A DNA stretch of 64,000 nucleotides from Luteibacter jiangsuensis (GTDB lineage Bacteria > Pseudomonadota > Gammaproteobacteria > Xanthomonadales > Rhodanobacteraceae). The stretch is from positions 310,001 to 374,000 of the forward strand of contig NZ_JAAQQR010000004.1 in the NCBI RefSeq assembly GCF_011742555.1. Direction: 5' to 3'. This document shows positions 8,982 through 16,850 of this stretch, one piece after another. A program made the position numbers and the translations under genes. A model generated the notes under the pieces. The model did not search any database. It worked only from the letters and a program-made list of their open reading frames with translations, and had not been told where the DNA came from. The number at the start of each line of letters is the position of its first letter. The stretch's first letter is position 1.

Positions 8982-9365
8982 ATGTCCCCTACCAACCGAG
9001 GTTTTTCCCAACGTCTTCATGTCGCGCTGGACATGGCCGGCGTGAAGAAAGGCCGCGGCCGCATTACGCAGCTGGCCGACCTTTTCGACGTCAGCAGGGA
9101 AACCGCAAGGAAGTGGCTAAGCGATCTCGGCCTTCCGGAACTGGAACGCCAGATCGATATGGCGGTCCGTTTCGGCGTCAATTTCGAATGGCTGGCCACC
9201 GGCCGCGGCGCACCTAGCGGCGCCACCGGCGTACGCGAAAGCCCTGCCCTCTACCGTGCCGATTCCCGCGAGCAGCTGCGCCTTGTCGGGCTCGTGAGCC
9301 GCATGCCGAAGGAGCGCCGCAAGGCCCTCCTGGTGATCATCGAAGCCCTGGCCGACGCCGAATAA
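8982..9365 (+). CDS. Small Cro/CI-type helix-turn-helix regulator
   Basis: The 127-residue product has an N-terminal helix-turn-helix (ITQLADLFDVSRETARKWLS, about residues 28-47), as in lambda-repressor-like proteins, plus a short C-terminal region of unknown function (EQLRLVGLVSRMPKERR). The ATG at 8982 has GGAG five bases upstream. An in-frame ATG at 8934 lacks a ribosome site. There is no LexA-like peptidase domain, so it is not a cleavable CI repressor. No phage genes lie nearby. Its targets are unknown; it may be a domesticated phage regulator. Confidence 0.7.
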   Translation: MSPTNRGFSQRLHVALDMAGVKKGRGRITQLADLFDVSRETARKWLSDLGLPELERQIDMAVRFGVNFEWLATGRGAPSGATGVRESPALYRADSREQLRLVGLVSRMPKERRKALLVIIEALADAE

Positions 9366-9380
9366 CCGCCCCGGCCCGGG

Positions 9381-9917
9381 TCAGTCGTCGCCGATGTCTT
9401 CCCCCGGGAACAACACATCGGTGAAGCCGAACCGGCTGAAGTCGGTGATGCGCGAGGGGTACAGGCGCCCGATCAGGTGGTCGCACTCGTGCTGCACAAC
9501 GCGAGCGTGAAAGCCTTCGGCCTCCCGGTCGATAAGGTTGCCCTCCGGATCGAAGCCGCGATAGCGGATCAGCGAATAGCGGTTCACCACACCCCGCAGG
9601 CCCGGCACGGAGAGGCACCCCTCCCATCCTTCCTCCATATCCTGGGAGAGGGGCGTAATGTCGGGGTTGAGCAGGATCGTACGCGGTACGGGCGGTGCAT
9701 CCGGATACCGCTCGCTGCTGTCGAAGCCGAAGATCACCAGTTGCAGGTCCACGCCGATCTGCGGCGCGGCCAGGCCGACGCCGCCGGCGTCGGCCATGGT
9801 GTCGAACATGTCCGCGATCAGCTCGTCGAGTTCGGCCGAGCCGAACATCGCATCGGGCACGGGCTGGGCGATGCGCAACAGGCGCTCGTCGCCCATCTTC
9901 AGGATCTCGCGAATCAT
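9381..9917 (-). CDS. def: Peptide deformylase
   Basis: This metalloenzyme removes the N-formyl group from nascent proteins. The 178 residues hold the three family motifs: [10 protein letters not shown] (46-55), EGCLSVPG with metal ligand C101, and QHECDHLIG with H143, E144 and H147. The ATG at 9917 gives the usual MIREILKMG start; an in-frame extension upstream is not conserved in the family. The gene is not beside fmt, so it may be a second, stand-alone def. It is divergent from cstA across a 192-base gap holding a long palindrome. Confidence 0.95.
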   Translation of the reverse strand: MIREILKMGDERLLRIAQPVPDAMFGSAELDELIADMFDTMADAGGVGLAAPQIGVDLQLVIFGFDSSERYPDAPPVPRTILLNPDITPLSQDMEEGWEGCLSVPGLRGVVNRYSLIRYRGFDPEGNLIDREAEGFHARVVQHECDHLIGRLYPSRITDFSRFGFTDVLFPGEDIGDD

Positions 9918-10006
9918 GCGTTTTCCGGGGAGTGGGGATACCCCCAGCATGGCGCCGGACGGCCCCCGGCTCAAGTCGGGACCGGGAACGGAAGACTTGT
10001 CTCAGT

Positions 10007-10033
10007 CATTAGCCATTCGACCAATGGCTAATG
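10007..10033. promoter_or_regulatory. 11-base perfect inverted repeat between def and cstA
   Basis: CATTAGCCATT (10007-10017), spacer CGACC, AATGGCTAATG (10023-10033). It lies 77 bases before the cstA start and 90 bases before the def start. The AT-richer arms and lack of a T-run suggest a dimeric operator more than a terminator. I do not recognise the regulator. Confidence 0.6.
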
Positions 10034-10109
10034 CCCCGGAACCCTCGCGGTCATTGACCCCCAGGGCAACGGGGACGACCCTTGGAGCATCCGCAAGGGG
10101 AGCTCCAAC

Positions 10110-12185
10110 ATGCAAAGCGCCATTCCCAAACCCAGCCCGGCCGGCAAGATCCTCTGGGCCGCCATCGCCATCGTCGGAGCCTGGTGCCTCGGCGTCGTCG
10201 CCCTGCGACGGGGCGAACCGATCAATGCCATCTGGCTGGTCACCGCTTCCATCGCCGTTTTCCTCATCGGCTACCGCTTCTACAGCCGCATGATCGCCAC
10301 GCGGGTCTTGCAGCTCGACCCCTCGCGCGCCACGCCTTCTGTCCTTCGCAACGACGGCCTGGATTATGTGCCCACCGACCGCTGGGTGGTGTTCGGCCAT
10401 CATTTCGCGGCCATCGCCGGCGCCGGCCCGCTCGTCGGACCCGTGCTGGCCGCGCAGATGGGCTACCTCCCGGGCACCCTCTGGATCCTTGTCGGCGTGG
10501 TATTCGCCGGCGCGGTGCAGGATTTCATGATCCTCGGTCTCTCCCTGCGCCGCGACGGACGCTCCCTCGGGCACATGCTCCGCGAGGAACTGGGTGAAGT
10601 GCCCGGCGTCATCGCCATGGTGGGCGTCCTCGTCCTCATGATGATCGTGCTGGCCGTGCTGGCACTGGTCGTCGTCAAGGCGCTCACCCATAGCCCCTGG
10701 GGCACCTTCACCGTCGCCGCCACGATTCCCATCGCCCTGCTGATGGGCGTGTACCTGCGCTTCGTCCGCCCCGGGCGCATCCTCGAAGTGTCGATCATCG
10801 GCCTCATCCTGCTGCTGGCCTCCATCTGGTACGGAAAGACGGTCAACGACACGCCAGCCCTGGCCGCCCTCTTCGACTTCGACGCCAAGGCCCTCGCCTG
10901 GCTGCTGATCGGCTACGGCTTCTTCGCCTCCGTGCTTCCCGTGTGGCTGCTGCTCGCGCCGCGCGATTACCTGTCCACCTTCCTCAAGATCGGCACCATC
11001 GCCCTGCTCGCGCTGGCCATCTTCCTCGCCGCCCCGACCCTGCAAATGCCCGCGGTCACGAAGTTCATCGACGGCACCGGGCCGGTGTTCGCCGGCAACC
11101 TGTTCCCGTTCCTCTTCATCACCATCGCCTGCGGCGCAGTTTCCGGATGGCATTCCATCATCGCCTCGGGCACCACGCCGAAGCTCCTCGCCAATGAAGG
11201 CGAAGCGCGGCTGGTCGGTTACGGCGGCATGCTGATGGAAGCCTTCGTGGCGATCATGGCCCTGATCGCCGCGGCCTCGCTGCACCCGGGCGTGTACTTC
11301 GCCATGAACTCACCGGGCGCGCTGGTCGGCACCACGGCCGAGCAGGCCGCCCAGACGATCAGCAGCTGGGGCTTCCTCGTCACGCCGGCGGAGTTGACCG
11401 ACACCGCGCGCAATATCGGCGAAAGCACCATCCTCGGCCGCGCCGGCGGCGCCCCCACCCTGGCGGTGGGCATGGCCCAGCTGCTCCACGGCATCATGCC
11501 GGGCGAAGGCATGATGGCGCTGTGGTACCACTACGCCATTCTGTTCGAAGCCCTGTTCATCCTCACCACGGTGGACGCCGGCACGCGCGTGGGCCGCTTC
11601 ATGATCCAGGAACTGGCAGGCATGGCCTGGGCCCCGTTGAAGCAGACGGAATCCTGGGTGGGCAACATCGTGGCCACCGTGATCTGCGTCGGCCTGTGGG
11701 GTTATTTCCTGTACCAGGGCGCGGTCGATCCGCTGGGCGGCATCAACACCTTGTGGCCGCTGTTCGGCATCGCCAACCAGATGCTTGCCGCCATCGCACT
11801 GATGCTGGCGACGGTGGTGACCGTGAAACTGAAGCGCCAGCGCTATGTGCTCGTGCCCGCCGTCCCGGCCGCCTGGCTGGTGATATGCACGCTGACCGCG
11901 GGCTGGCAGAAGATCTTCGACGCGAAGATCAGCTTCACCGCTGCGGCGCAGAAGTACGCGGATGCGATGGCGTCGGGCAAGCTGCTCGCCCCGGCGAAGT
12001 CGATGGACGAGATGCAGCGGATCATCACCAACAACCGCGTGGACATGGGCCTTACGGCACTCTTCATGCTGCTGGTCCTGACCATGCTGTTCTTCTCGCT
12101 TCGCTCCATCGTCCGCGCATGGCGTGCCACGCACCCGACCGCGCACGAGGAACCGTACGTCGCGCTGTCCAGCGTGGCGCAGTAA
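10110..12185 (+). CDS. cstA: Carbon starvation protein A, pyruvate/peptide transporter
   Basis: The 691-residue polytopic inner-membrane protein has about 16-18 hydrophobic segments and CstA-family motifs such as VFGHHFAAIAGAGPLVGPVLAAQ near residue 95, GTTPKLLANE and LLHGIMPGEG. Family members import pyruvate or peptides on entry into starvation. AAGGGGAG lies seven bases before the ATG. A YbdD/YjiX gene follows 12 bases later, the usual partner. Control may involve the palindrome at 10007-10033. Confidence 0.95.
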   Translation: MQSAIPKPSPAGKILWAAIAIVGAWCLGVVALRRGEPINAIWLVTASIAVFLIGYRFYSRMIATRVLQLDPSRATPSVLRNDGLDYVPTDRWVVFGHHFAAIAGAGPLVGPVLAAQMGYLPGTLWILVGVVFAGAVQDFMILGLSLRRDGRSLGHMLREELGEVPGVIAMVGVLVLMMIVLAVLALVVVKALTHSPWGTFTVAATIPIALLMGVYLRFVRPGRILEVSIIGLILLLASIWYGKTVNDTPALAALFDFDAKALAWLLIGYGFFASVLPVWLLLAPRDYLSTFLKIGTIALLALAIFLAAPTLQMPAVTKFIDGTGPVFAGNLFPFLFITIACGAVSGWHSIIASGTTPKLLANEGEARLVGYGGMLMEAFVAIMALIAAASLHPGVYFAMNSPGALVGTTAEQAAQTISSWGFLVTPAELTDTARNIGESTILGRAGGAPTLAVGMAQLLHGIMPGEGMMALWYHYAILFEALFILTTVDAGTRVGRFMIQELAGMAWAPLKQTESWVGNIVATVICVGLWGYFLYQGAVDPLGGINTLWPLFGIANQMLAAIALMLATVVTVKLKRQRYVLVPAVPAAWLVICTLTAGWQKIFDAKISFTAAAQKYADAMASGKLLAPAKSMDEMQRIITNNRVDMGLTALFMLLVLTMLFFSLRSIVRAWRATHPTAHEEPYVALSSVAQ

Positions 12186-12197
12186 GGAGGCCCCCCC

Positions 12198-12401
12198 ATG
12201 GAAGCGAACGCATCCGGATCCCGCTCGCTCTGGCAATGGGCGGTGCAAACCGCCCGCCTCTGCTGCGGCGTGCCCGACTACGACGTCTACGTGAGACACC
12301 TGCGCGAGCACCATCCGGAACGCCCCGTACCGAGTTACGGGGAGTTCTTCCGCGAGCGTCAGGAAGCCAGGTATCGCGGCACAGGCGGGCGCTGCTGCTG
12401 A
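12198..12401 (+). CDS. YbdD/YjiX family small protein
   Basis: The 67-residue cytoplasmic protein contains the family pattern LCCGVPDYDVYVRHLREHHP and is preceded by AAGGAGG. YbdD-type proteins nearly always follow cstA-like pyruvate transporter genes and are thought to aid their activity. The C-terminus ends in RCC. It probably shares a transcript with cstA. Confidence 0.9.
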   Translation: MEANASGSRSLWQWAVQTARLCCGVPDYDVYVRHLREHHPERPVPSYGEFFRERQEARYRGTGGRCC

Positions 12402-12668
12402 GGTCCCGAGGCGGTGCCTGCGCATGTGGGTGCCGCCATTGATTGTGTTGCGGGAATCGCTTCGTAGGGCTGGCCCGCCTGTTCGGCTTCGCGCTCGGCG
12501 CCTGTACCGTTGCTTGAGAGCCAGTACGGACGGTGCGGATTGTTGTGGGGAGAGCCGGAGCACGAGCCGATGGGTTGATTTCGTCCCTTGCCGAACGGGG
12601 CGCTGGGTGCCTGCTTTCGCAGGCACGACGGTAGGAGGGGACGCTGTGATGCCCTCGCGTCGCGCTCT

Positions 12669-12751
12669 TGTGGGAGCCGCTTCAGCGGCGAAGGGTGCTC
12701 GCGGCAAGCGTGCCCGCTGCCGCGGGATCGCCGGCGCAGCCGGCTCCCACA
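12669..12751. repeat. Dispersed palindromic repeat, family A (copy 3)
   Basis: The left arm is TGTGGGAGCCGCTTCAGCGG and the right arm ends in GCCGGCTCCCACA. The right arm carries a variant loop (GGCGCAGCC instead of GCTGAAGC), so the arms pair only in part. The centre GCGGCAAGCGTGCCCGCTGC matches the copy at 38522-38604. Confidence 0.85.
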
Positions 12752-13035
12752 GAGAGCACCACGATTCGTATCTCGAGCGAAGAGCTCCTACACAACGCGC
12801 GAGCAACTCTCAGCCACCGTCGTGCCTGTGAAGGCAGGCACCCAGCGACTCAAGCGCGAACGGTCACCACAGACCGACAAAGCAACGCACGCCACGCACT
12901 ACACAACACACCACCGCACCGTCCGATGCCGGCTTTCAAGCCACGGTGCAAGCGCCGCGAGCGAGGCCGAAGGCGAGCGAAACCTACGAAGCGAATACGC
13001 ACCACGACCGCGGCGGCGAAGCCGCTAAGCGCATG

Positions 13036-13053
13036 AACTCGCGTCGGCGAGTT
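13036..13053 (-). terminator. Hairpin downstream of the GntR gene
   Basis: AACTCGC (13036-13042), loop GTCG, GCGAGTT (13047-13053) lies just beyond the regulator's stop codon. No T-run follows on the minus strand, so termination is tentative. Confidence 0.35.
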
Positions 13054-13068
13054 GTCCGATCCGCTCCG

Positions 13069-13779
13069 CTACTTCCGACGGCGCGGCTTGCGCATGTTCG
13101 CGCGAGAGTCCTCGATCATCGTGTACATGGCTGCTGCGGCCTCGTTCGGCCGGCGGCGGCGGATGGCTTCGTATACCGCGCGATGATGCGGAAGCGCGTA
13201 TTTGAAGTTCTTGGCCGTGCGCGCCGACATCACGAAGAACGTACCGAGGGCGGCCTCGATCACCGAAAAGAGCGCACTGAGCAGCTCGTTGTTCGTTGCC
13301 AGCAGCACCGTTTCGTGGAAACGCAGATCCGCGGCCGCCCAGTCGTCCAGCGTTTCCGCGGCCTCCATGGCCGCCAGCGCCTCGCGGATCGCCTCCAGTT
13401 GTGCCGGATCGCGCCGCCTGGCGGCCGTCATCACCGCCGCGGGCTCGACGATCTCGCGCATTTCCACCAGCTTCTCCACGAAGTCGTCCGTGGGGAGCGA
13501 GGCGCAACGCCAGCCGAGCACGTCCGCATCCAGGTGGTTCCAATAGCGCGAGTCGCGCACGCGCATGCCGGTCTTCTGGCGCGTCTCGATCAACCCCTTG
13601 GCCGCCAGCACTTTCAAGGCCTCGCGCAGCACCGTGCGGCTCACCGCCATCTCGCTGGCGAGCTGTGCCTCGCCAGGCAGCGCATCGCCGGGCTGGAACA
13701 CGCCACACACGATCGACTCGCCCAGGCTCTCCACCACCTGCGTGTGCAGGTTCCGGCTACTCCCTTTCTTCGATGCCAT
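13069..13779 (-). CDS. FadR/DgoR-type GntR family transcriptional regulator
   Basis: The 236 residues comprise an N-terminal winged helix (about 10-75; LASEMAVSRTVLREALKVLA) and a helical FCD effector domain with the metal-site pattern of this subfamily (RFHETVLLATNN and HHRAVYEAI). FCD regulators of this type often respond to sugar acids such as galactonate or gluconate. The gene is divergent from an aldose 1-epimerase, and the gap holds an 11-base site fitting the FadR-subgroup operator pattern. It probably regulates itself and the epimerase. Confidence 0.88.
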   Translation of the reverse strand: MASKKGSSRNLHTQVVESLGESIVCGVFQPGDALPGEAQLASEMAVSRTVLREALKVLAAKGLIETRQKTGMRVRDSRYWNHLDADVLGWRCASLPTDDFVEKLVEMREIVEPAAVMTAARRRDPAQLEAIREALAAMEAAETLDDWAAADLRFHETVLLATNNELLSALFSVIEAALGTFFVMSARTAKNFKYALPHHRAVYEAIRRRRPNEAAAAMYTMIEDSRANMRKPRRRK

Positions 13780-13857
13780 CCCATCCTCCCCCTCAAGGCT
13801 TCCTCGCCCATCCTACCGGAGCACGGCGATGGGCATTGACGCGGCGCAGCTTGTCAA

Positions 13858-13868
13858 TTGTCCAACAA
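13858..13868. promoter_or_regulatory. Candidate operator for the FCD-GntR regulator
   Basis: TTGTCCAACAA fits the TnGTnnnACnA pattern described for FadR-subgroup GntR regulators. It lies 40 bases before the epimerase start and 79 bases upstream of the regulator start. A partial TTGTC also precedes it at 13851. Confidence 0.6.
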
Positions 13869-13908
13869 ATATGATCTGGTCCCCAAGTCCATTCGAAGGG
13901 AGACACCC

Positions 13909-15048
13909 ATGATGAAGATCGGGACGAGCCTCGCGGCCGCCATGCTGCTGGCCGCCGGCACGGGCGCGCATGCCGGGGAGGCCACGAAAGCGTCGTTTGG
14001 CCAGACGCCCGACGGCAAGGAAGTGACCGTGGTCACGCTGACGAACGGCCACGGGATGTCGGCGAAGATCCTCTCCCTCGGTGCCGCCCTCTATGCGCTC
14101 GACGTGCCCGACCGCAACGGCAAGCCCGGCGACATCGTGCTCGGATATCCGGACCTGAAGGGCACATTCGCCAAACCGCAGTATTTCGGCGACACGGTGG
14201 GGCGTTATGCCAACCGCATCGCCAAGGGTCGCTTCACCCTCGACGGCAAGGCATATTCGGTTCCGGTGAACGACGGTCCGAACTCGCTGCACGGCGGCAA
14301 GGTCGGGTTCGACAAGGTCGTATGGACGGTGGACAAGGTGGAATCCGGCCCGCGCCCGAGCGTCACCCTCACCTACGTGAGCCCGGACGGCGATCAGGGG
14401 TATCCGGGCAAGCTCACCGCCACCGCCACCTATGCCATCGACGACAAGAACGAACTGACGATCGAGTACACCGCCACGACGGACGCACCGACCATCGTCA
14501 ACATCACCAACCATACGTACTGGAACCTTGCGGGCGAAGGCTCGGGCAGCGTGATGGACCAGCGACTGACGATCGCCGGCGATGCCTATCTGCCGACCGA
14601 CGCCACGGCCATCCCCACCGGCGAAATCCGTAACGTGGCCGGCACGGTTTTCGACTTCCGCAAGGCCAAGCCCATCGGCCGCGACATCCGCGATGCGAAG
14701 GAGCAACAACTCGTCTTCGGTCGCGGGTACGACCACAACTGGGTCATTTCGCGGAAAGAAGCGGCGCAGCCGCGCGAAGTGGCACGCGTGAGCGATCCGA
14801 AGAGCGGCCGCGTGCTATCCCTGTGGTCGGCGCAACCCGGCCTGCAGTTCTACTCCGGCAACTTCCTCGACGGCACCACGTCGGGCAAGTCCGGCGGTGT
14901 CTATCGTCAGGGTGATGCGTTCGCGCTGGAACCGCAGCTCTTCCCGGATACACCGAACCAGCCGGCCTTCGGTTCGGCGCGACTCGCACCGGGACAGACC
15001 TACCGGAACACGATGGTCTACAAGTTCACGACCACCAAGGAACGGTAG
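13909..15048 (+). CDS. Exported aldose 1-epimerase (mutarotase)
   Basis: The 379-residue protein begins with a clear signal peptide (hydrophobic AAAMLLAAGTGAHA, residues 7-20), so it should act in the periplasm or outside. The mutarotase fold is supported by GRYANRIAKGRF, the catalytic His in NITNHTYWN (H202) and the catalytic base in LEPQLFPDTPN (E341). GGGAGA lies upstream of the ATG at 13909; an overlapping ATG follows at 13912. It interconverts alpha and beta anomers of sugars such as galactose, glucose or xylose. Secreted copies often serve plant-polysaccharide use. It is likely controlled by the divergent GntR gene. Confidence 0.9.
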   Translation: MMKIGTSLAAAMLLAAGTGAHAGEATKASFGQTPDGKEVTVVTLTNGHGMSAKILSLGAALYALDVPDRNGKPGDIVLGYPDLKGTFAKPQYFGDTVGRYANRIAKGRFTLDGKAYSVPVNDGPNSLHGGKVGFDKVVWTVDKVESGPRPSVTLTYVSPDGDQGYPGKLTATATYAIDDKNELTIEYTATTDAPTIVNITNHTYWNLAGEGSGSVMDQRLTIAGDAYLPTDATAIPTGEIRNVAGTVFDFRKAKPIGRDIRDAKEQQLVFGRGYDHNWVISRKEAAQPREVARVSDPKSGRVLSLWSAQPGLQFYSGNFLDGTTSGKSGGVYRQGDAFALEPQLFPDTPNQPAFGSARLAPGQTYRNTMVYKFTTTKER

Positions 15049-15063
15049 GAACGCGCCTGGCCT

Positions 15064-15966
15064 TCATACCTCGTGATGCAGCGCTTCCGTCGGCTTTCCA
15101 CGGCGGAAGCGCGGCGCCAGTTCCACCATGTACATGGCGGCGAGTACGAGCGCGCCGCCGGCCAGCATGCGTCCGGTGAGCACGTCGACACCGAGCAGCA
15201 CGGCGAAACCCGCCGCGAACACCGGCTCCGTGGTCATCACGATGGCCGCGCGCGTGGCGGGCATGTGCGCCTGCGCCCAGGTCTGCACCAGCATGGCGAG
15301 CGCGCCGGCGACGAGGGCCATGTAAAGCACGGCCACCCAGGCCTTGCCGTCCGGTGGCAAGGACGGGCCGCCATGCGGGAGGGTGATCGCAAGGAACACC
15401 GCCGCGATGCCCAGCATCTGGATGGCCGACATGCCGAAGGTATCGCCGGGTTTGGACCAGTGCCCGAGCCCCACGATGTGCAACGCGTACAGGGCGGCCG
15501 AGCCGAGTGTCAGAAGGACGCCGGCGTCGAGCTCGAAGCCGTTCAATGCGAGCACCCCGAGGCCGAGTGTGGCGACGAGGACGGCGAGCCAGGTAGTCCA
15601 CGGCATGCGCTGGCGGAACAGCAGCAGGGAGAGGATCGGCGTAATAACGACATACATGCCGGTGACGAAGCCGCTGACGCTCGGCGACGTGCGGGCCAGG
15701 CCTTCCGTCTGCAACCACTGCGCCAGGCCGTAGAGCACGCCCAGCCCCAGGCCTCGCAGCAACTGCGAGCGCGGCAGCCGCAGTAGCGGGAGCGCGAAGA
15801 GGACGAGCATCGCCAACGCGGCGATGACGAAGCGCACCGCGAGGAAGTCGGCAACCGGCATCCGGCCCACCACGTCCTTGATGAGGGCGAAGGTGGAGCC
15901 CCAGATGGCGGTGACGGCCAGCAGGCCAAGCGTGGCGAGGCTACCCCCGCGCGCTGTCCCGCTCAT
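15064..15966 (-). CDS. EamA-type drug/metabolite transporter (DMT) family protein
   Basis: The 300-residue protein has ten predicted membrane helices in two EamA repeats. The first begins with TAIWGSTFALIKDV; the second ends with TTEPVFAAGFAVLLG, the usual conserved glutamate-proline region. Relatives export amino acids, nucleosides or other small metabolites. Its ATG overlaps the glycosyltransferase stop by four bases (ATGA), so the two are translationally coupled. The substrate is unknown. Confidence 0.88.
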   Translation of the reverse strand: MSGTARGGSLATLGLLAVTAIWGSTFALIKDVVGRMPVADFLAVRFVIAALAMLVLFALPLLRLPRSQLLRGLGLGVLYGLAQWLQTEGLARTSPSVSGFVTGMYVVITPILSLLLFRQRMPWTTWLAVLVATLGLGVLALNGFELDAGVLLTLGSAALYALHIVGLGHWSKPGDTFGMSAIQMLGIAAVFLAITLPHGGPSLPPDGKAWVAVLYMALVAGALAMLVQTWAQAHMPATRAAIVMTTEPVFAAGFAVLLGVDVLTGRMLAGGALVLAAMYMVELAPRFRRGKPTEALHHEV

Positions 15967-16817
15967 CGGCGTTTACGCAGAAGCTGCCCCGGGATCTTCG
16001 CCACGAAGTGCGCCCAGATGCCGAGCCACACCGCGATGCGCACCAGGGGATTGCGTGCGGCCGGATCGTGCCTGCGGAACCAGAGGTACATGCTGCGGTG
16101 CTTGTGCCGGCTGACGAACACGGGCCGGTGCCGGCTCGAGCCGCCCTTGCCGTGAAGCACGCGCACGTCGCCGGCCAGCAGCACCTTGTAGCCCGCGTCG
16201 CGCGCGCGGCGGCACAGATCCATGTCTTCGCAGTGCAGGAAGAAGGTTTCGTCGAAACCGTGCAGGCGCTCGAAGACGCTGCGCGGCATGAGCACGATGG
16301 CACCGGAAACGATTTCCACGGCTTCCGCGCCGTCCGGCATCGGCCCGCGGATGTCGATGCCGGCGTCGCCCCCATGACCGAGCTTGGTCGCGAGCGAGCG
16401 GCGCAGCAGCGGATCGCGTCGGCGTGACGCCGGATCGGGGTTGCCGTCGGCGTCGCAGACCACGGCGCCCACGATGCCGGTGTGCGCATCGATATGCGCC
16501 GCCATGCGGCGAATCGTGTCCGGCGCCACGAGGCAATCCGGGTTGAGCACCAGCAGCCGGTCCCCGCGCGCCTGGGCCGCGCCGCGGTTCACGGCGGGAC
16601 CGAAACCGAGATTGGCCCGGTTGTACACCACGCGCACGCGATCTTCGTCGGCATAAGCGCGGTCGATCGCTTCGGGCACGCCGTCGGCGGAGCCGTTGTC
16701 GACGACGATCACCTCGACCGGTACGTCGCTCGCGAGCACGTGCTCCACACATTCGCGCGTGAAGGGCCCGCTGTCCGCGAGCACGATGACGACGCTGGTG
16801 AGAGGCGTGGCTTCCAT
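15963..16817 (-). CDS. Family 2 glycosyltransferase (rhamnosyltransferase-like)
   Basis: The 284 residues form a GT-A fold. SVVIVLADSG opens the nucleotide-binding strand, VVDNGSADG follows near residue 38, and NPDC (about 92-95) is the DxD-like metal site. FDETFFLHCEDMDLCRRA is the acceptor-side ED motif typical of WbbL/rhamnosyltransferase-like enzymes. It probably adds a sugar to a cell-surface glycan. It overlaps the transporter gene by four bases and follows purL after 33 bases. No other polysaccharide genes are nearby. Confidence 0.88.
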   Translation of the reverse strand: MEATPLTSVVIVLADSGPFTRECVEHVLASDVPVEVIVVDNGSADGVPEAIDRAYADEDRVRVVYNRANLGFGPAVNRGAAQARGDRLLVLNPDCLVAPDTIRRMAAHIDAHTGIVGAVVCDADGNPDPASRRRDPLLRRSLATKLGHGGDAGIDIRGPMPDGAEAVEIVSGAIVLMPRSVFERLHGFDETFFLHCEDMDLCRRARDAGYKVLLAGDVRVLHGKGGSSRHRPVFVSRHKHRSMYLWFRRHDPAARNPLVRIAVWLGIWAHFVAKIPGQLLRKRR

Positions 16818-16850
16818 GGTCTCAGGCGGCTTGGGCCACGGCGGATCGCA

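Larger units (their letters stand above)
12402..13068. other. Gene-free region holding nested inverted repeats
   Basis: I see no credible coding region in these 667 bases. Three layers of inverted symmetry are visible. The outermost is an imperfect pair of about 80 bases (12458-12538 against 12914-12993 reversed), sharing CGCTTCGTAGG, TTCGGC, GGCGC, ACCGT, GCTTGA and CGGACGGTGCGG. Inside it are two family B elements (12603-12631 and 12819-12846), and at the centre is a family A palindrome (12669-12751). A 7-base hairpin (13036-13053) lies at the downstream end of the GntR gene. Confidence 0.75.

Noticed and set aside
8982-9365. Cro/CI-like regulator as the remnant of a prophage
   Set aside because: No other phage gene, attachment site or integrase lies between pyrF and def; only the regulator itself is phage-like.
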